The position numbers were made by a program, and so were the translations under genes. Of a DNA stretch of 64,000 nt, positions 56,532 to 64,000 are shown one piece after another. The notes under the pieces are model-generated. The model made no database searches and was not told where the DNA came from. It was given only the letters and a program-made list of their open reading frames with translations. The stretch lies in NCBI GenBank assembly GCA_039930465.1, contig JBDTTU010000003.1, forward strand, positions 33,172 to 97,171. The letters run 5' to 3'. The stretch is from LMDS01 sp039930465. GTDB lineage: Bacteria > Pseudomonadota > Gammaproteobacteria > Burkholderiales > Burkholderiaceae_C. How positions within the stretch are numbered: the stretch's first letter is position 1; every line of letters begins with the position of its first letter.

Positions 56532-56738
56532 GGCGGTCACCAGTAACTGATTGATGCGAATTGTTGCTGTCAGAGTTGTACTTGCCTACCTTCAGCTGCG
56601 GGAGTGAATATTCCGCAAGCCCGGTAAGAAGCCGGGAGCGGGGCTGAAGAGCTTGCCCGGCGCGTGCCAAAACTAACGCCAGAGATGCAAGCAGTGCAGC
56701 GCGGCGAGAATGCGGCTCCCGCCACTTCGCCACGCGCC

Positions 56739-57380
56739 ATGCTGCAGCTTCACTACTACCCCAGCAACGCCAGCATGGCGCCGCACTTGTTGCTCGAAGA
56801 GCTGGGCCTGGCCTATGAGCTGAAGCTCGTTGACCGCACCCGGCAGGCCCACAAATCGGCCGGGTACCTGTTGCTCAACCCGAACGGCCTGATCCCGGTG
56901 CTGGTCGATGGCGATCTGGTGCTGTACGAGACCGCGGCCATCTGCCTGCACCTGCTCGACACTCACCCGAAAGCGGACCTCGCGCCCGCGCCGGGCACCC
57001 CCGCCCGCGCGCACTTCTACAAGTGGCTGGTCTGGATGACCAACAGCCTGCAGGCCACGCTGATCGTCTACTTCTACCCCGAGCGCTGGGCCGACGACGC
57101 CGAGGCCACGGCGCAAGTGCGCTCGCATGCCGAGACCAAGGTGGGCACATTGCTCGACCAGATCGAAGCCGAACTCGCACGCCATGGCGGCCCGTACCTG
57201 CTGGGCGAGAGCTTCAGCGCCGTCGACCTGTACGCGTTGATGTTGTGCCGCTGGACCCGCGGTTTCGCGCGGCCGGCGCGCAGCCTGCCGCAGCTCGGCC
57301 CGTACCTGCAGCGCTTGCTGGCGCGGCCTGCGGTGCAGCGTGTGTTCGAGCGGGAAGGGCTGGCGGCGCCGCTCGTGTAA
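56739..57380 (+). CDS. Glutathione S-transferase family protein
   Basis: This 213-residue GST has an N-terminal thioredoxin-like domain (MLQLHYYPSNASMAPHLLLE; NPNGLIPVLVDGDLVLYETA) and a C-terminal helical domain (GGPYLLGESFSAVDLYALML). Ser11 is a likely glutathione-activating residue. The start is set by the family N-terminus; no good ribosome site is seen. The 207 bases before it hold no gene. Confidence 0.88.
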   Translation: MLQLHYYPSNASMAPHLLLEELGLAYELKLVDRTRQAHKSAGYLLLNPNGLIPVLVDGDLVLYETAAICLHLLDTHPKADLAPAPGTPARAHFYKWLVWMTNSLQATLIVYFYPERWADDAEATAQVRSHAETKVGTLLDQIEAELARHGGPYLLGESFSAVDLYALMLCRWTRGFARPARSLPQLGPYLQRLLARPAVQRVFEREGLAAPLV

Positions 57381-57387
57381 GGCGCAG

Positions 57388-57413
57388 GCCCGGCGTGGGT
57401 TGGTGGGCCGGGC
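57388..57413. terminator. GC-rich stem-loop between converging genes
   Basis: GCCCGGC and GCCGGGC flank a 12-base loop directly after the GST stop and before the DnaJC28-domain gene's end. Without a T-run it is only a possible bidirectional terminator. Confidence 0.35.
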
Positions 57414-57414
57414 T

Positions 57415-57750
57415 CTAAAGGCTGCCGCTCGTGCGCAGCTTTTCAAGCCGCAGCGCGATGTGCTGCTGCAGTTCGCTGGCGCGTTGGCGCATCGCGTCGG
57501 CTTCGGGCGCATCGGGCGCCGCGTTGATGCGCTCGCGCAATGCCGCTACCTGCTTCATCAGCTCGACCTCGGGCGGCACAAAGCCGGCGTCTTTCAGCGC
57601 CTTGAAGGCCATGCGCAGCTCTTCGGGCGTTTGTGCGTAGCCGTCATCCAGATCGAGCGGCTTGCCCCAGCTCTTCGCTGACTGCAGCTCGCCGCTGGCT
57701 TGCGATTCGCGCAGGCTTTGTGCGATCTGTTCGTCGATGGTGTTTGCCAT
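57415..57750 (-). CDS. DnaJC28-conserved domain (DUF1992) protein
   Basis: This 111-residue protein has the DUF1992 pattern (IDEQIAQSLRESQASGELQS; GKPLDLDD). The domain occurs in DnaJ homologue subfamily C member 28, but no J domain is present here. It is cytoplasmic and helical, with unknown function. It is 24 bases downstream of the TTC38-like gene. Confidence 0.88.
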   Translation of the reverse strand: MANTIDEQIAQSLRESQASGELQSAKSWGKPLDLDDGYAQTPEELRMAFKALKDAGFVPPEVELMKQVAALRERINAAPDAPEADAMRQRASELQQHIALRLEKLRTSGSL

Positions 57751-57774
57751 GGAGTCGCCTTCCTGGGTTGTGCC

Positions 57775-59082
57775 TCAGGCGCCGAGCCGCGACGCCCAGT
57801 GCGCGGTCAGCGGTGTGGCCGGCTTGGCGAGCCGGCGTTCGTTCAGCAGCGCCCGGCCCGCGGCCCAGTGGCTGGAACGTGCGGCCGCGGCGAGCAGCGT
57901 CTGGTCGATCAGGTCGCGCTGCGCGTGGCTGCCGCCGAAGTGGTGGGCCACGCCGCGCAGCGGGTAGAGCGTGGCGCAGGCGGTGTCGGCATCGCCATTC
58001 GCAAACGCCATCAGCCCCTGCATCAAGGGCACGCCGACCTCGCGCGCCATGCCGGCGTTGTCGGCGTTCGCCTGCGCGCTGCAGGCGGCAAGCAGCGCTT
58101 GCGCGCGCGCCATGTCGCCGCTGCCAAGGTAGGCGAGCAGTGCGTGCACGTCGTTGAAGGCGTAGTGCCCGGCGAGCCCGACCGGGTCGGCCCAGTCGGC
58201 GGCCAAGGCCTGCCAGCGTGAGCCCACGTCGATGCCGAGCAACTGCAGGCGCCACAGCAGGGCGGAAGCGTCGAGCCACTGCAGGTTGACGCCCGACGCG
58301 CTGCCGGCCATGCGCGCGTCAAACAAGGCCAGCGCGGCGGCGCTGTCGAGCGTTTCGAGCCGGAACAGCGCCAGGTGCCACCACAGGTGCACCGCCAGGC
58401 CGTTGTCGGCCCAGCCAGCGCTGCCTTCTTCCAGCCAGCGCACGCCTTCCTCGTGGCGGCCCTGCATTTCCATCACGTGCGCGACCGCGTGGATCGCCCA
58501 CGGCCCGCGCGGGTCGCGTGCGAGCGCTTCGCGCCCTGCCGCTTCGGCCTGCGGGTAGAGGTTGCACTCTTCGAGGCCGAAGGCGTGCATGCCTTGCACG
58601 AAAGGCTGCAGCGGGTCGCTGGTGGGCCACTCGGGCAGCACCCGCGCGACGCGCGCACGCAGGTTGCGTGCATCGCCGCGGTAGAAGTCGAAAAGGTGCG
58701 CGGCGGTCAGCGCGAGCAGGTCGCGTGGCTGATCGAGCAGCAGCGCATCCCAGCGCGCGCAGGCTTCGCGCCAGTGGCCGGCGACTGCGGCCTGTGCGGC
58801 GGCGAAATGGCCCTGTTCGTTCGCCGGTGCGCCGGCCATCAAAGGTTCAGCTTCAGTGAGCAGCTGGCGCGCTTGCGGCAGCATATTGGGCTCGGTCAGC
58901 GTCAAGATGAACACCGCCTTGATGACACGCGCCAGGCCCCAGCCGGGGTCGGCGGCGATGGTGGCGTCGAACGCCGCCATCGGGTCGCCGTAGAACGAAA
59001 CCAGGTGCCACAGCGCGCGTTCGTGGTGTTCACGTGCGAGCGTGGAAGAGCTTCCCGAGGGCACCCCACGAACATCGTTCAT
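57775..59082 (-). CDS. TTC38-like tetratricopeptide repeat protein
   Basis: This 435-residue soluble protein resembles the tetratricopeptide repeat protein 38 family (YPQAEAAGREALARDPRGPW; AIHAVAHVMEMQGRHEEGV; HLWWHLALFRLE). The whole length is helical repeats. In bacteria the family has no proven function. It probably shares a transcript with the amidase upstream (24-base gap) and the DnaJC28-domain gene downstream. Confidence 0.88.
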   Translation of the reverse strand: MNDVRGVPSGSSSTLAREHHERALWHLVSFYGDPMAAFDATIAADPGWGLARVIKAVFILTLTEPNMLPQARQLLTEAEPLMAGAPANEQGHFAAAQAAVAGHWREACARWDALLLDQPRDLLALTAAHLFDFYRGDARNLRARVARVLPEWPTSDPLQPFVQGMHAFGLEECNLYPQAEAAGREALARDPRGPWAIHAVAHVMEMQGRHEEGVRWLEEGSAGWADNGLAVHLWWHLALFRLETLDSAAALALFDARMAGSASGVNLQWLDASALLWRLQLLGIDVGSRWQALAADWADPVGLAGHYAFNDVHALLAYLGSGDMARAQALLAACSAQANADNAGMAREVGVPLMQGLMAFANGDADTACATLYPLRGVAHHFGGSHAQRDLIDQTLLAAAARSSHWAAGRALLNERRLAKPATPLTAHWASRLGA

Positions 59083-59106
59083 GAACGTCTCCAGGCCCGT
59101 GCGGCG

Positions 59107-60501
59107 TCAGCGCGCGGGCGGTGTCGGCCAGGGCCGCTGCGCCGGCCGCATCTGCTCGTAGGCGCGCGAGACCTGCAGCACGCCGAGGTCGTCGAAACGA
59201 TGGCCGACGATCTGCAACCCGATCGGCAGGCCACTCGCCGTGTAGCCGCAATTGATGCTCGACGCCGGCTGCTCGCTCATGTTGAAGGGCAGCGTGAAAG
59301 CGATGTGTTCGAAGGGCGTGGCCGGGTCGTTGGTCGGGCCGGCCCATTCGGCCGCGTAGGCCGGCATCGGAGCGGTCGGCGAAAGCAGTACGTCGAACGG
59401 GCGTGTCGCAGCATTGGCGGCGTCGCGCATCGCGCCCATCTGGCTGTAGCCACGAAACACACGTTCGCCCGACAGCCCTTCGCCACCGCGCGCCCATTCG
59501 GTGATGTAAGGCAGCACCTTCGCGCGGCGCGCTTCAGGCAGCGCAGACATGTCCATCCACGAGCGGGTGCGCCAGAAGTCGTCCATGCCGTCGATCATCG
59601 CGCGGGTCATGAAGGGTTTGATCGGCGTGACGATCGCGCCAGCCGCTTCGAAGGCACGCGCCGCTGCTTCGACCGCCGCGCGCACTTCGGGTTCGACGGC
59701 AAGGCCCCAGCCGGCGTCCATCAGCAGGCCGATGCGCAGGCCTTTGATGTCGCGCTCGAGTTGCTGCCATTCGATGGCCTGGTAAGGCAGGCTCATCGTG
59801 TCGCGATCGTCGGGCAGGCTCAGCGTCGCCATCATCAAGGCCGAGTCGGCCACGCTGCGTGTCATGGGCCCGGCCACGCGCCCGGCATACGGCGGGAAGA
59901 TCGGGATGCGGCCCAGGCTGGGTTTGAGCGTGAAGATGCCGCACCAGCCGGCCGGCAGCCGCACCGACCCGCCGATGTCGGTGCCCACGTGCAGCGGGCC
60001 GTAGCCGGCCGCGGCCGCCGCGGCCGCGCCGGCGCTGCTGCCGCCGGGGTTCTTGCTCAAATCCCACGGGTTGCGCGCGAGCTTGTGAAAGCTCGACAGC
60101 CCCGACGACAACATGCCGTAGTCGGGCATCGTGGTCTTGCAAAGGATCACCGCGCCGGCTTCGCGCAGGCGCGCCGCCGGTGGCGCGTCGGCCGCCGCCG
60201 GCACCAGCTCGGTGGCCGCCGTGCCCACCGGCACCGGCACACCTTTGGTCGCGATGTTTTCCTTGATCGTGACCGGCACGCCGTCGAGCGCCCCCTGCGG
60301 CACGCCTTTCAGCCAGCGCGCCTGCGACGCTTCGGCTTGCGCCAGCGCTTCGTCGCCCTCGAGTGCCCAGGTGGCGTGCAGGTGCGGTTCCCACCGGTGC
60401 ATGTGGGCGAGTACAGAACGTGTCACCTCGACCGGCGAGAGCGCCTTGCTGCGGTAGGCGGCAAGCAACTCGATGGCGGGCAGGTCATGCAGTGTGCTCA
60501 A
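59107..60501 (-). CDS. Amidase (amidase-signature family)
   Basis: This 464-residue hydrolase has the complete Ser-cisSer-Lys triad: Lys80 (VTIKEN), Ser155 (NPGGSSAG) and nucleophile Ser179 (DIGGSVRLPA). It cleaves amides to acid and ammonia; the substrate is open. It is unlikely to be GatA, since no gatB/gatC is present and the C-terminus differs. It is divergent from the RHS gene. Confidence 0.92.
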   Translation of the reverse strand: MSTLHDLPAIELLAAYRSKALSPVEVTRSVLAHMHRWEPHLHATWALEGDEALAQAEASQARWLKGVPQGALDGVPVTIKENIATKGVPVPVGTAATELVPAAADAPPAARLREAGAVILCKTTMPDYGMLSSGLSSFHKLARNPWDLSKNPGGSSAGAAAAAAAGYGPLHVGTDIGGSVRLPAGWCGIFTLKPSLGRIPIFPPYAGRVAGPMTRSVADSALMMATLSLPDDRDTMSLPYQAIEWQQLERDIKGLRIGLLMDAGWGLAVEPEVRAAVEAAARAFEAAGAIVTPIKPFMTRAMIDGMDDFWRTRSWMDMSALPEARRAKVLPYITEWARGGEGLSGERVFRGYSQMGAMRDAANAATRPFDVLLSPTAPMPAYAAEWAGPTNDPATPFEHIAFTLPFNMSEQPASSINCGYTASGLPIGLQIVGHRFDDLGVLQVSRAYEQMRPAQRPWPTPPAR

Positions 60502-60664
60502 GGATTTGGGCTCATCGTTGGTCTTCCGTGGTTGATGCTAACTCGCGACCGTGCCGGCAGTGTCAATCCCCAGTCTGAAGCGCTCACCCTGTAAGGGTTG
60601 ACTATTGCGTTTGCAAAGTTGGCCATGTGCAATCTTGATCAATCCAGAACAAGCAGAACTAAAG

Positions 60665-63600
60665 ATGATTTCCTCCGCATCACTCAAACCCATGATCGTT
60701 CGTCTGCTCTTGGCGGCGTTGGCACTGCTTGTTGGCGCGGAAGCGTCCGCGCAATACGCCACCGTGTTTCTGGAGCAAGGGCAACTCGTGCGGGCCAGCC
60801 AGAACGTCACCGCGCTCGGCCCCGACCTGATGGGCGACAAGGTGAACCTCTACACCGGCGCCGTCGAATTCAACCAGACCGACGTGAGCCTGCCCGGGAA
60901 CAACACACTGCCCGTGGCCGTCGGCCGCCGCTATGTCACTGGTATCGTTCGAGGCTCTTACTACGAAGGCCTGTTCGCCGATTGGGATCTCGAAATCCCA
61001 CACCTTCACGGTACCTTCTCAAGCGCCGGCCTGTGGGTCGGCTGGATCGTCTACGGCGCCGACGGCAAAGTCAGCATGCAGCGCTGCTCGCGCTTCAGCG
61101 CCCCGCCAGTAGCTGCTTTCCGCCAAAGCTCGCAGACGGTCGACCCAGACACTTTCTGGAGCGGCAGCAGCCTCTACGTCCCCAGCATCGGCGACCAAAA
61201 GATGCTTGCCCGTGACCCGCAAGACAGCTTCGCGCCCAACGACGGCCAAAGCTACCCGATCGTCACCAAGTCCAAGTGGCAGATTCGCTGCATCACTGGC
61301 CTTCAGAGCCCCAAGACAACGGCCAACACCGGCCCGAGCGGCGAAGGCTTCGTCGCGCTGTCACCTGACGGTACCCAGTACCGCTTTGACTGGATCGCCA
61401 CGCGACCGTACGTCGGCGTCAGTGGGCCTGATGGCGCCACCGGCCGCAACGAAATCTGGATCATGCCGACGCTCGTCACCGATCGGTTCGGCAACACCGT
61501 CACCTACACCTACGACACAACCGATCCCTGGAAGTTGCTCGGCATCGTAGCCAGCGACGGACGCCAACTCACCCTCACCTACGGCGGCGGCCACCGTGTT
61601 GCGTCTGTAACCGACAATACCCGTACTTGGCTCTACGGCTACGGCCCGGCAGTGGTCGGCTCGTCCCTCAACCGACTGAACCAGGTCGTGTTGCCAGATG
61701 CCAGCGCCTGGGGCTTTGACCTGCAGGGGCAGGTCGGCCACCCGCAGTTCTCAACGCTTACGGGCTGCTACACCGGCATCACCCCGAACAACACTACGTG
61801 GCAGAACGGAGCGGTCATCCCGGCAGCGACCAGCAGCGTCGTCACGCACCCCTCGGGTGCGGTAGGAACGTTCAACATGCAGTGGGTGACGCACGGCCGA
61901 TCCGGCATGTTGTCGACGAATGCGAACCCGTGCCCGAGCGGTCCCAATTTGGGTCCGACGCCGGAATATGCGGTGCGTTCGATCACCTCGAAGTCCATCA
62001 GTGGCCCGGGTCTGACACCGCTCAACTGGACCTATGCCTGGGGCGCCCCGAACGGTAGCTGGTACTGCGGGACTGGCTGCCCCACGACCACAACGCTTGC
62101 CGTCACCGACCCGCGCGGTGCGATGAGCCGATACACCTTCGGCAACCGCTACCTCACAACCGAAGGCCAGTTGCTGCAGATCGACGAAGGCTGGGACGGC
62201 AACAGCAGCGCTCTTCGCAGTACGACCTACGCCTACCGGCTGCGTGGCGCCGGCCCGTATCCGTCGAGCGCCGGCAACAGCGGCAGCACCAGCGGCGATG
62301 ACCTGATGGAAACGAGCTACCTGCCGCAGTACCAACGCAGTATCAGCCAGCAGGGCGTGAGCTTCACTGCAGCCACAACCGCATTCGACACGATCGCCGG
62401 CCCCGTCGCCGCAAGCCGCAGCAGCAGCCTCGGCTACAGCAAGACCGAGACGACCGCCTATTCCGACAACACGGCTCGCTGGGCGATCGGCCAGATCGCC
62501 AGCCGTGCAGTCAACGGCATCACCAGCGCCCGCACCAGCTTCGATAGCGCGACCGGCTTGCCCTCGGCCAGCTACCAATTCGGCAAACTCAAAGCCAGCT
62601 ACGCCTTCAATGCCGACGGCACCTTGCGCACCGTGACCGACGGGCTGAACCACACCACGACCTACGCCGGCTACAAACGCGGCCTCGCCCAGACCATCAC
62701 CTACGCTGACAACACATCGGTCAGCGCAACCGTCAACGACATCGGCATGGTGACCAGCCTGACCAACGAAGCCGGCACGACCACCAGCTACGGCTACGAC
62801 GCTATTGGCCGCCTCGCCCGCATCACGCCCCCTGGCGGCGACCCGGTTGTCTACAACCCGACCACCATCGCCTACCAGCAGTGGCCCGGCGACGAATACG
62901 GCATCGCTGCCAACCACTGGCGCCAGACCATCACCACGGGCACCGCCGTCACCGTCAACTATTTCGATGCGATGCTGCGCAAGCGCATCTCCAGCACCAG
63001 TGACACCAGTGACCCGGGCAACACCCGGCGCGCCCAGCTGAACCACTTCGACGCCGACGGCCGCAACGTCTTCGCCTCCTACCCGGCGCGCAGCATCGCC
63101 TCGATCGGTAGCACGATGCCTGGCACCACCACCACCTACGACCCCCTGGGCCGCCCGACACGCAGCGTGTCCGACAGCGACCTCGGTGGGCTCACCACCA
63201 CCACCGACTACCTGAGCGGCTTCCAGAAGAAGGTGACCGACCCGCGCGGCTCCGCCACGACGATGAGCTACCAGGCCTTCGACGAACCGAGCGAGTCCGC
63301 GATTGCCTCGATCACTGCGCCCGAGACCGTTGGTGTCGTCATTCAACGCGACGTTTTTGGCAAATCGCTGACCATCACTCGGAGCGGAAGTAGTTCGGGT
63401 GTGTCCGTCAGCGCCACGCGCAGCTACGTCTACGACACCAACCAGCTGCTCTGCAAGACCATCGAACCCGAAGTCGGGGCCACCGTCCAGGTGCTTGATG
63501 CCGCCAACAATCTGGCATGGCGCGGCACTGGCTTGAAGCTGCCGAGCACCGGCAGCTGCGACACGGGCAGCGTACCTGCCGCCAAGATCATCGGCTACAC

Positions 63601-64000
63601 GTACGACAACCGCAACCGCCTGACCGGCACCGGTTTCGGTGACGGCAGCACGAGCATCGGTCGCGCCTACACGCCCGACGGCTTGCCGTCAGTGGTGGTC
63701 TCGGGCGCTTCGACCTGGAACTACGCGTACAACAACCGCCGACTGCCCACGCTCGAACGCCTGAGCTTCAATGGCAACTTCGACATTGCGTGGGTCTATG
63801 ACGCCAACGCCCATGTCACGCAGCTGACCTACCCCGGCGGCTACAACGTCACCTACAGCCCCAATGCTCTGGGCGAGGCCACCCAGGTCAGCGGCTACGC
63901 CAGCGGCGTGCGTTACCAGCCCAACGGCGCGGTGGCGACCTACACCCTAGGAGCGTGGGCGGCAGAAGTTGCCGATCCTGCGCTGGTGGTCGACTGTGAC
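60665..64000 (+). CDS. Secreted RHS/YD-repeat protein (3' end outside window)
   Basis: At least 1112 codons are open to the window end. A signal peptide (IVRLLLAALALLVGAEASA) precedes an N-terminal beta-rich region with VNLYTGAVEFNQTDVSL and TFWSGSSLYVPS. From about residue 270 on there are many YD-type repeats (YTYDTTD, YGYDAIGRLARI, TYDPLGRPTRS, YTYDNRNRLTGTG). RHS shells encapsulate C-terminal toxins or adhesion domains; the C-terminus is not visible here. An internal ATG at 60692 is a possible start. Confidence 0.88.
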   Translation, partial: MISSASLKPMIVRLLLAALALLVGAEASAQYATVFLEQGQLVRASQNVTALGPDLMGDKVNLYTGAVEFNQTDVSLPGNNTLPVAVGRRYVTGIVRGSYYEGLFADWDLEIPHLHGTFSSAGLWVGWIVYGADGKVSMQRCSRFSAPPVAAFRQSSQTVDPDTFWSGSSLYVPSIGDQKMLARDPQDSFAPNDGQSYPIVTKSKWQIRCITGLQSPKTTANTGPSGEGFVALSPDGTQYRFDWIATRPYVGVSGPDGATGRNEIWIMPTLVTDRFGNTVTYTYDTTDPWKLLGIVASDGRQLTLTYGGGHRVASVTDNTRTWLYGYGPAVVGSSLNRLNQVVLPDASAWGFDLQGQVGHPQFSTLTGCYTGITPNNTTWQNGAVIPAATSSVVTHPSGAVGTFNMQWVTHGRSGMLSTNANPCPSGPNLGPTPEYAVRSITSKSISGPGLTPLNWTYAWGAPNGSWYCGTGCPTTTTLAVTDPRGAMSRYTFGNRYLTTEGQLLQIDEGWDGNSSALRSTTYAYRLRGAGPYPSSAGNSGSTSGDDLMETSYLPQYQRSISQQGVSFTAATTAFDTIAGPVAASRSSSLGYSKTETTAYSDNTARWAIGQIASRAVNGITSARTSFDSATGLPSASYQFGKLKASYAFNADGTLRTVTDGLNHTTTYAGYKRGLAQTITYADNTSVSATVNDIGMVTSLTNEAGTTTSYGYDAIGRLARITPPGGDPVVYNPTTIAYQQWPGDEYGIAANHWRQTITTGTAVTVNYFDAMLRKRISSTSDTSDPGNTRRAQLNHFDADGRNVFASYPARSIASIGSTMPGTTTTYDPLGRPTRSVSDSDLGGLTTTTDYLSGFQKKVTDPRGSATTMSYQAFDEPSESAIASITAPETVGVVIQRDVFGKSLTITRSGSSSGVSVSATRSYVYDTNQLLCKTIEPEVGATVQVLDAANNLAWRGTGLKLPSTGSCDTGSVPAAKIIGYTYDNRNRLTGTGFGDGSTSIGRAYTPDGLPSVVVSGASTWNYAYNNRRLPTLERLSFNGNFDIAWVYDANAHVTQLTYPGGYNVTYSPNALGEATQVSGYASGVRYQPNGAVATYTLGAWAAEVADPALVVDCD

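Noticed and set aside
61751..63346. 531-codon Gly/Val-rich frame on the minus strand
   Set aside because: It is a shadow of the YD repeats; the plus-strand RHS frame is continuous.

Overview
The window is GC-rich, densely coded DNA with frequent 4-bp start/stop overlaps. The gene neighbourhoods (YecA-like protein / priA / hemE, cysK with creBC, a Rhizobium-type glycerol ABC transporter operon, a PEP-CTERM/exosortase cassette) suggest a betaproteobacterium of the order Burkholderiales, perhaps near Rubrivivax, Leptothrix or Rhizobacter. No rRNA, tRNA, integrase, complete insertion sequence or CRISPR array was seen. Most of the window looks like ordinary chromosome with several accessory cassettes.

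Layout, 0-21 kb: an ECF sigma factor, cut by the window start, is coupled to two tandem YCII-domain proteins. A three-gene unit follows (1986-10591) that looks like an undescribed signalling or conflict system: a TIR-receiver fusion, an 1824-residue protein with two alpha/beta-hydrolase domains and a CHAT protease domain, and a membrane-anchored TIR-TPR protein. Next come a crystallin/glycine-zipper protein, a hotdog thioesterase, a TrhA-like membrane protein, an SDR enzyme, an FHA membrane protein coupled to a secreted serine protease, and an SBP/ATPase/permease ABC transporter followed by a PhoX-type phosphatase.

21-31 kb: a remnant of mmsA ends exactly at a terminator. A housekeeping block follows (YecA-like protein, priA, hemE, cysK-creB-creC), then an N-formylglutamate amidohydrolase operon.

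31-44 kb: a dedicated exosortase cassette holds a VIT/VWA protein with its own PEP-CTERM tail, the exosortase, an EpsI-like partner and a GT51 transglycosylase. After it come LemA with two TPM-domain proteins, a hicB whose hicA toxin is reduced by an internal deletion, an EamA transporter, a VOC protein and a second TIR-TPR protein.

44-55 kb: the glycerol regulon. glpD-glpS-glpT-glpP-glpQ-glpU-glpV run leftward and glpR-glpK run rightward from a shared promoter region. Glycerol is imported by the ABC transporter, phosphorylated by GlpK and oxidised by GlpD, probably under GlpR control.

55-64 kb: a VOC protein, a WYL regulator, a glutathione transferase, a DnaJC28-domain protein, a TTC38-like TPR protein, an amidase, and a large secreted RHS/YD-repeat protein that runs off the window end.
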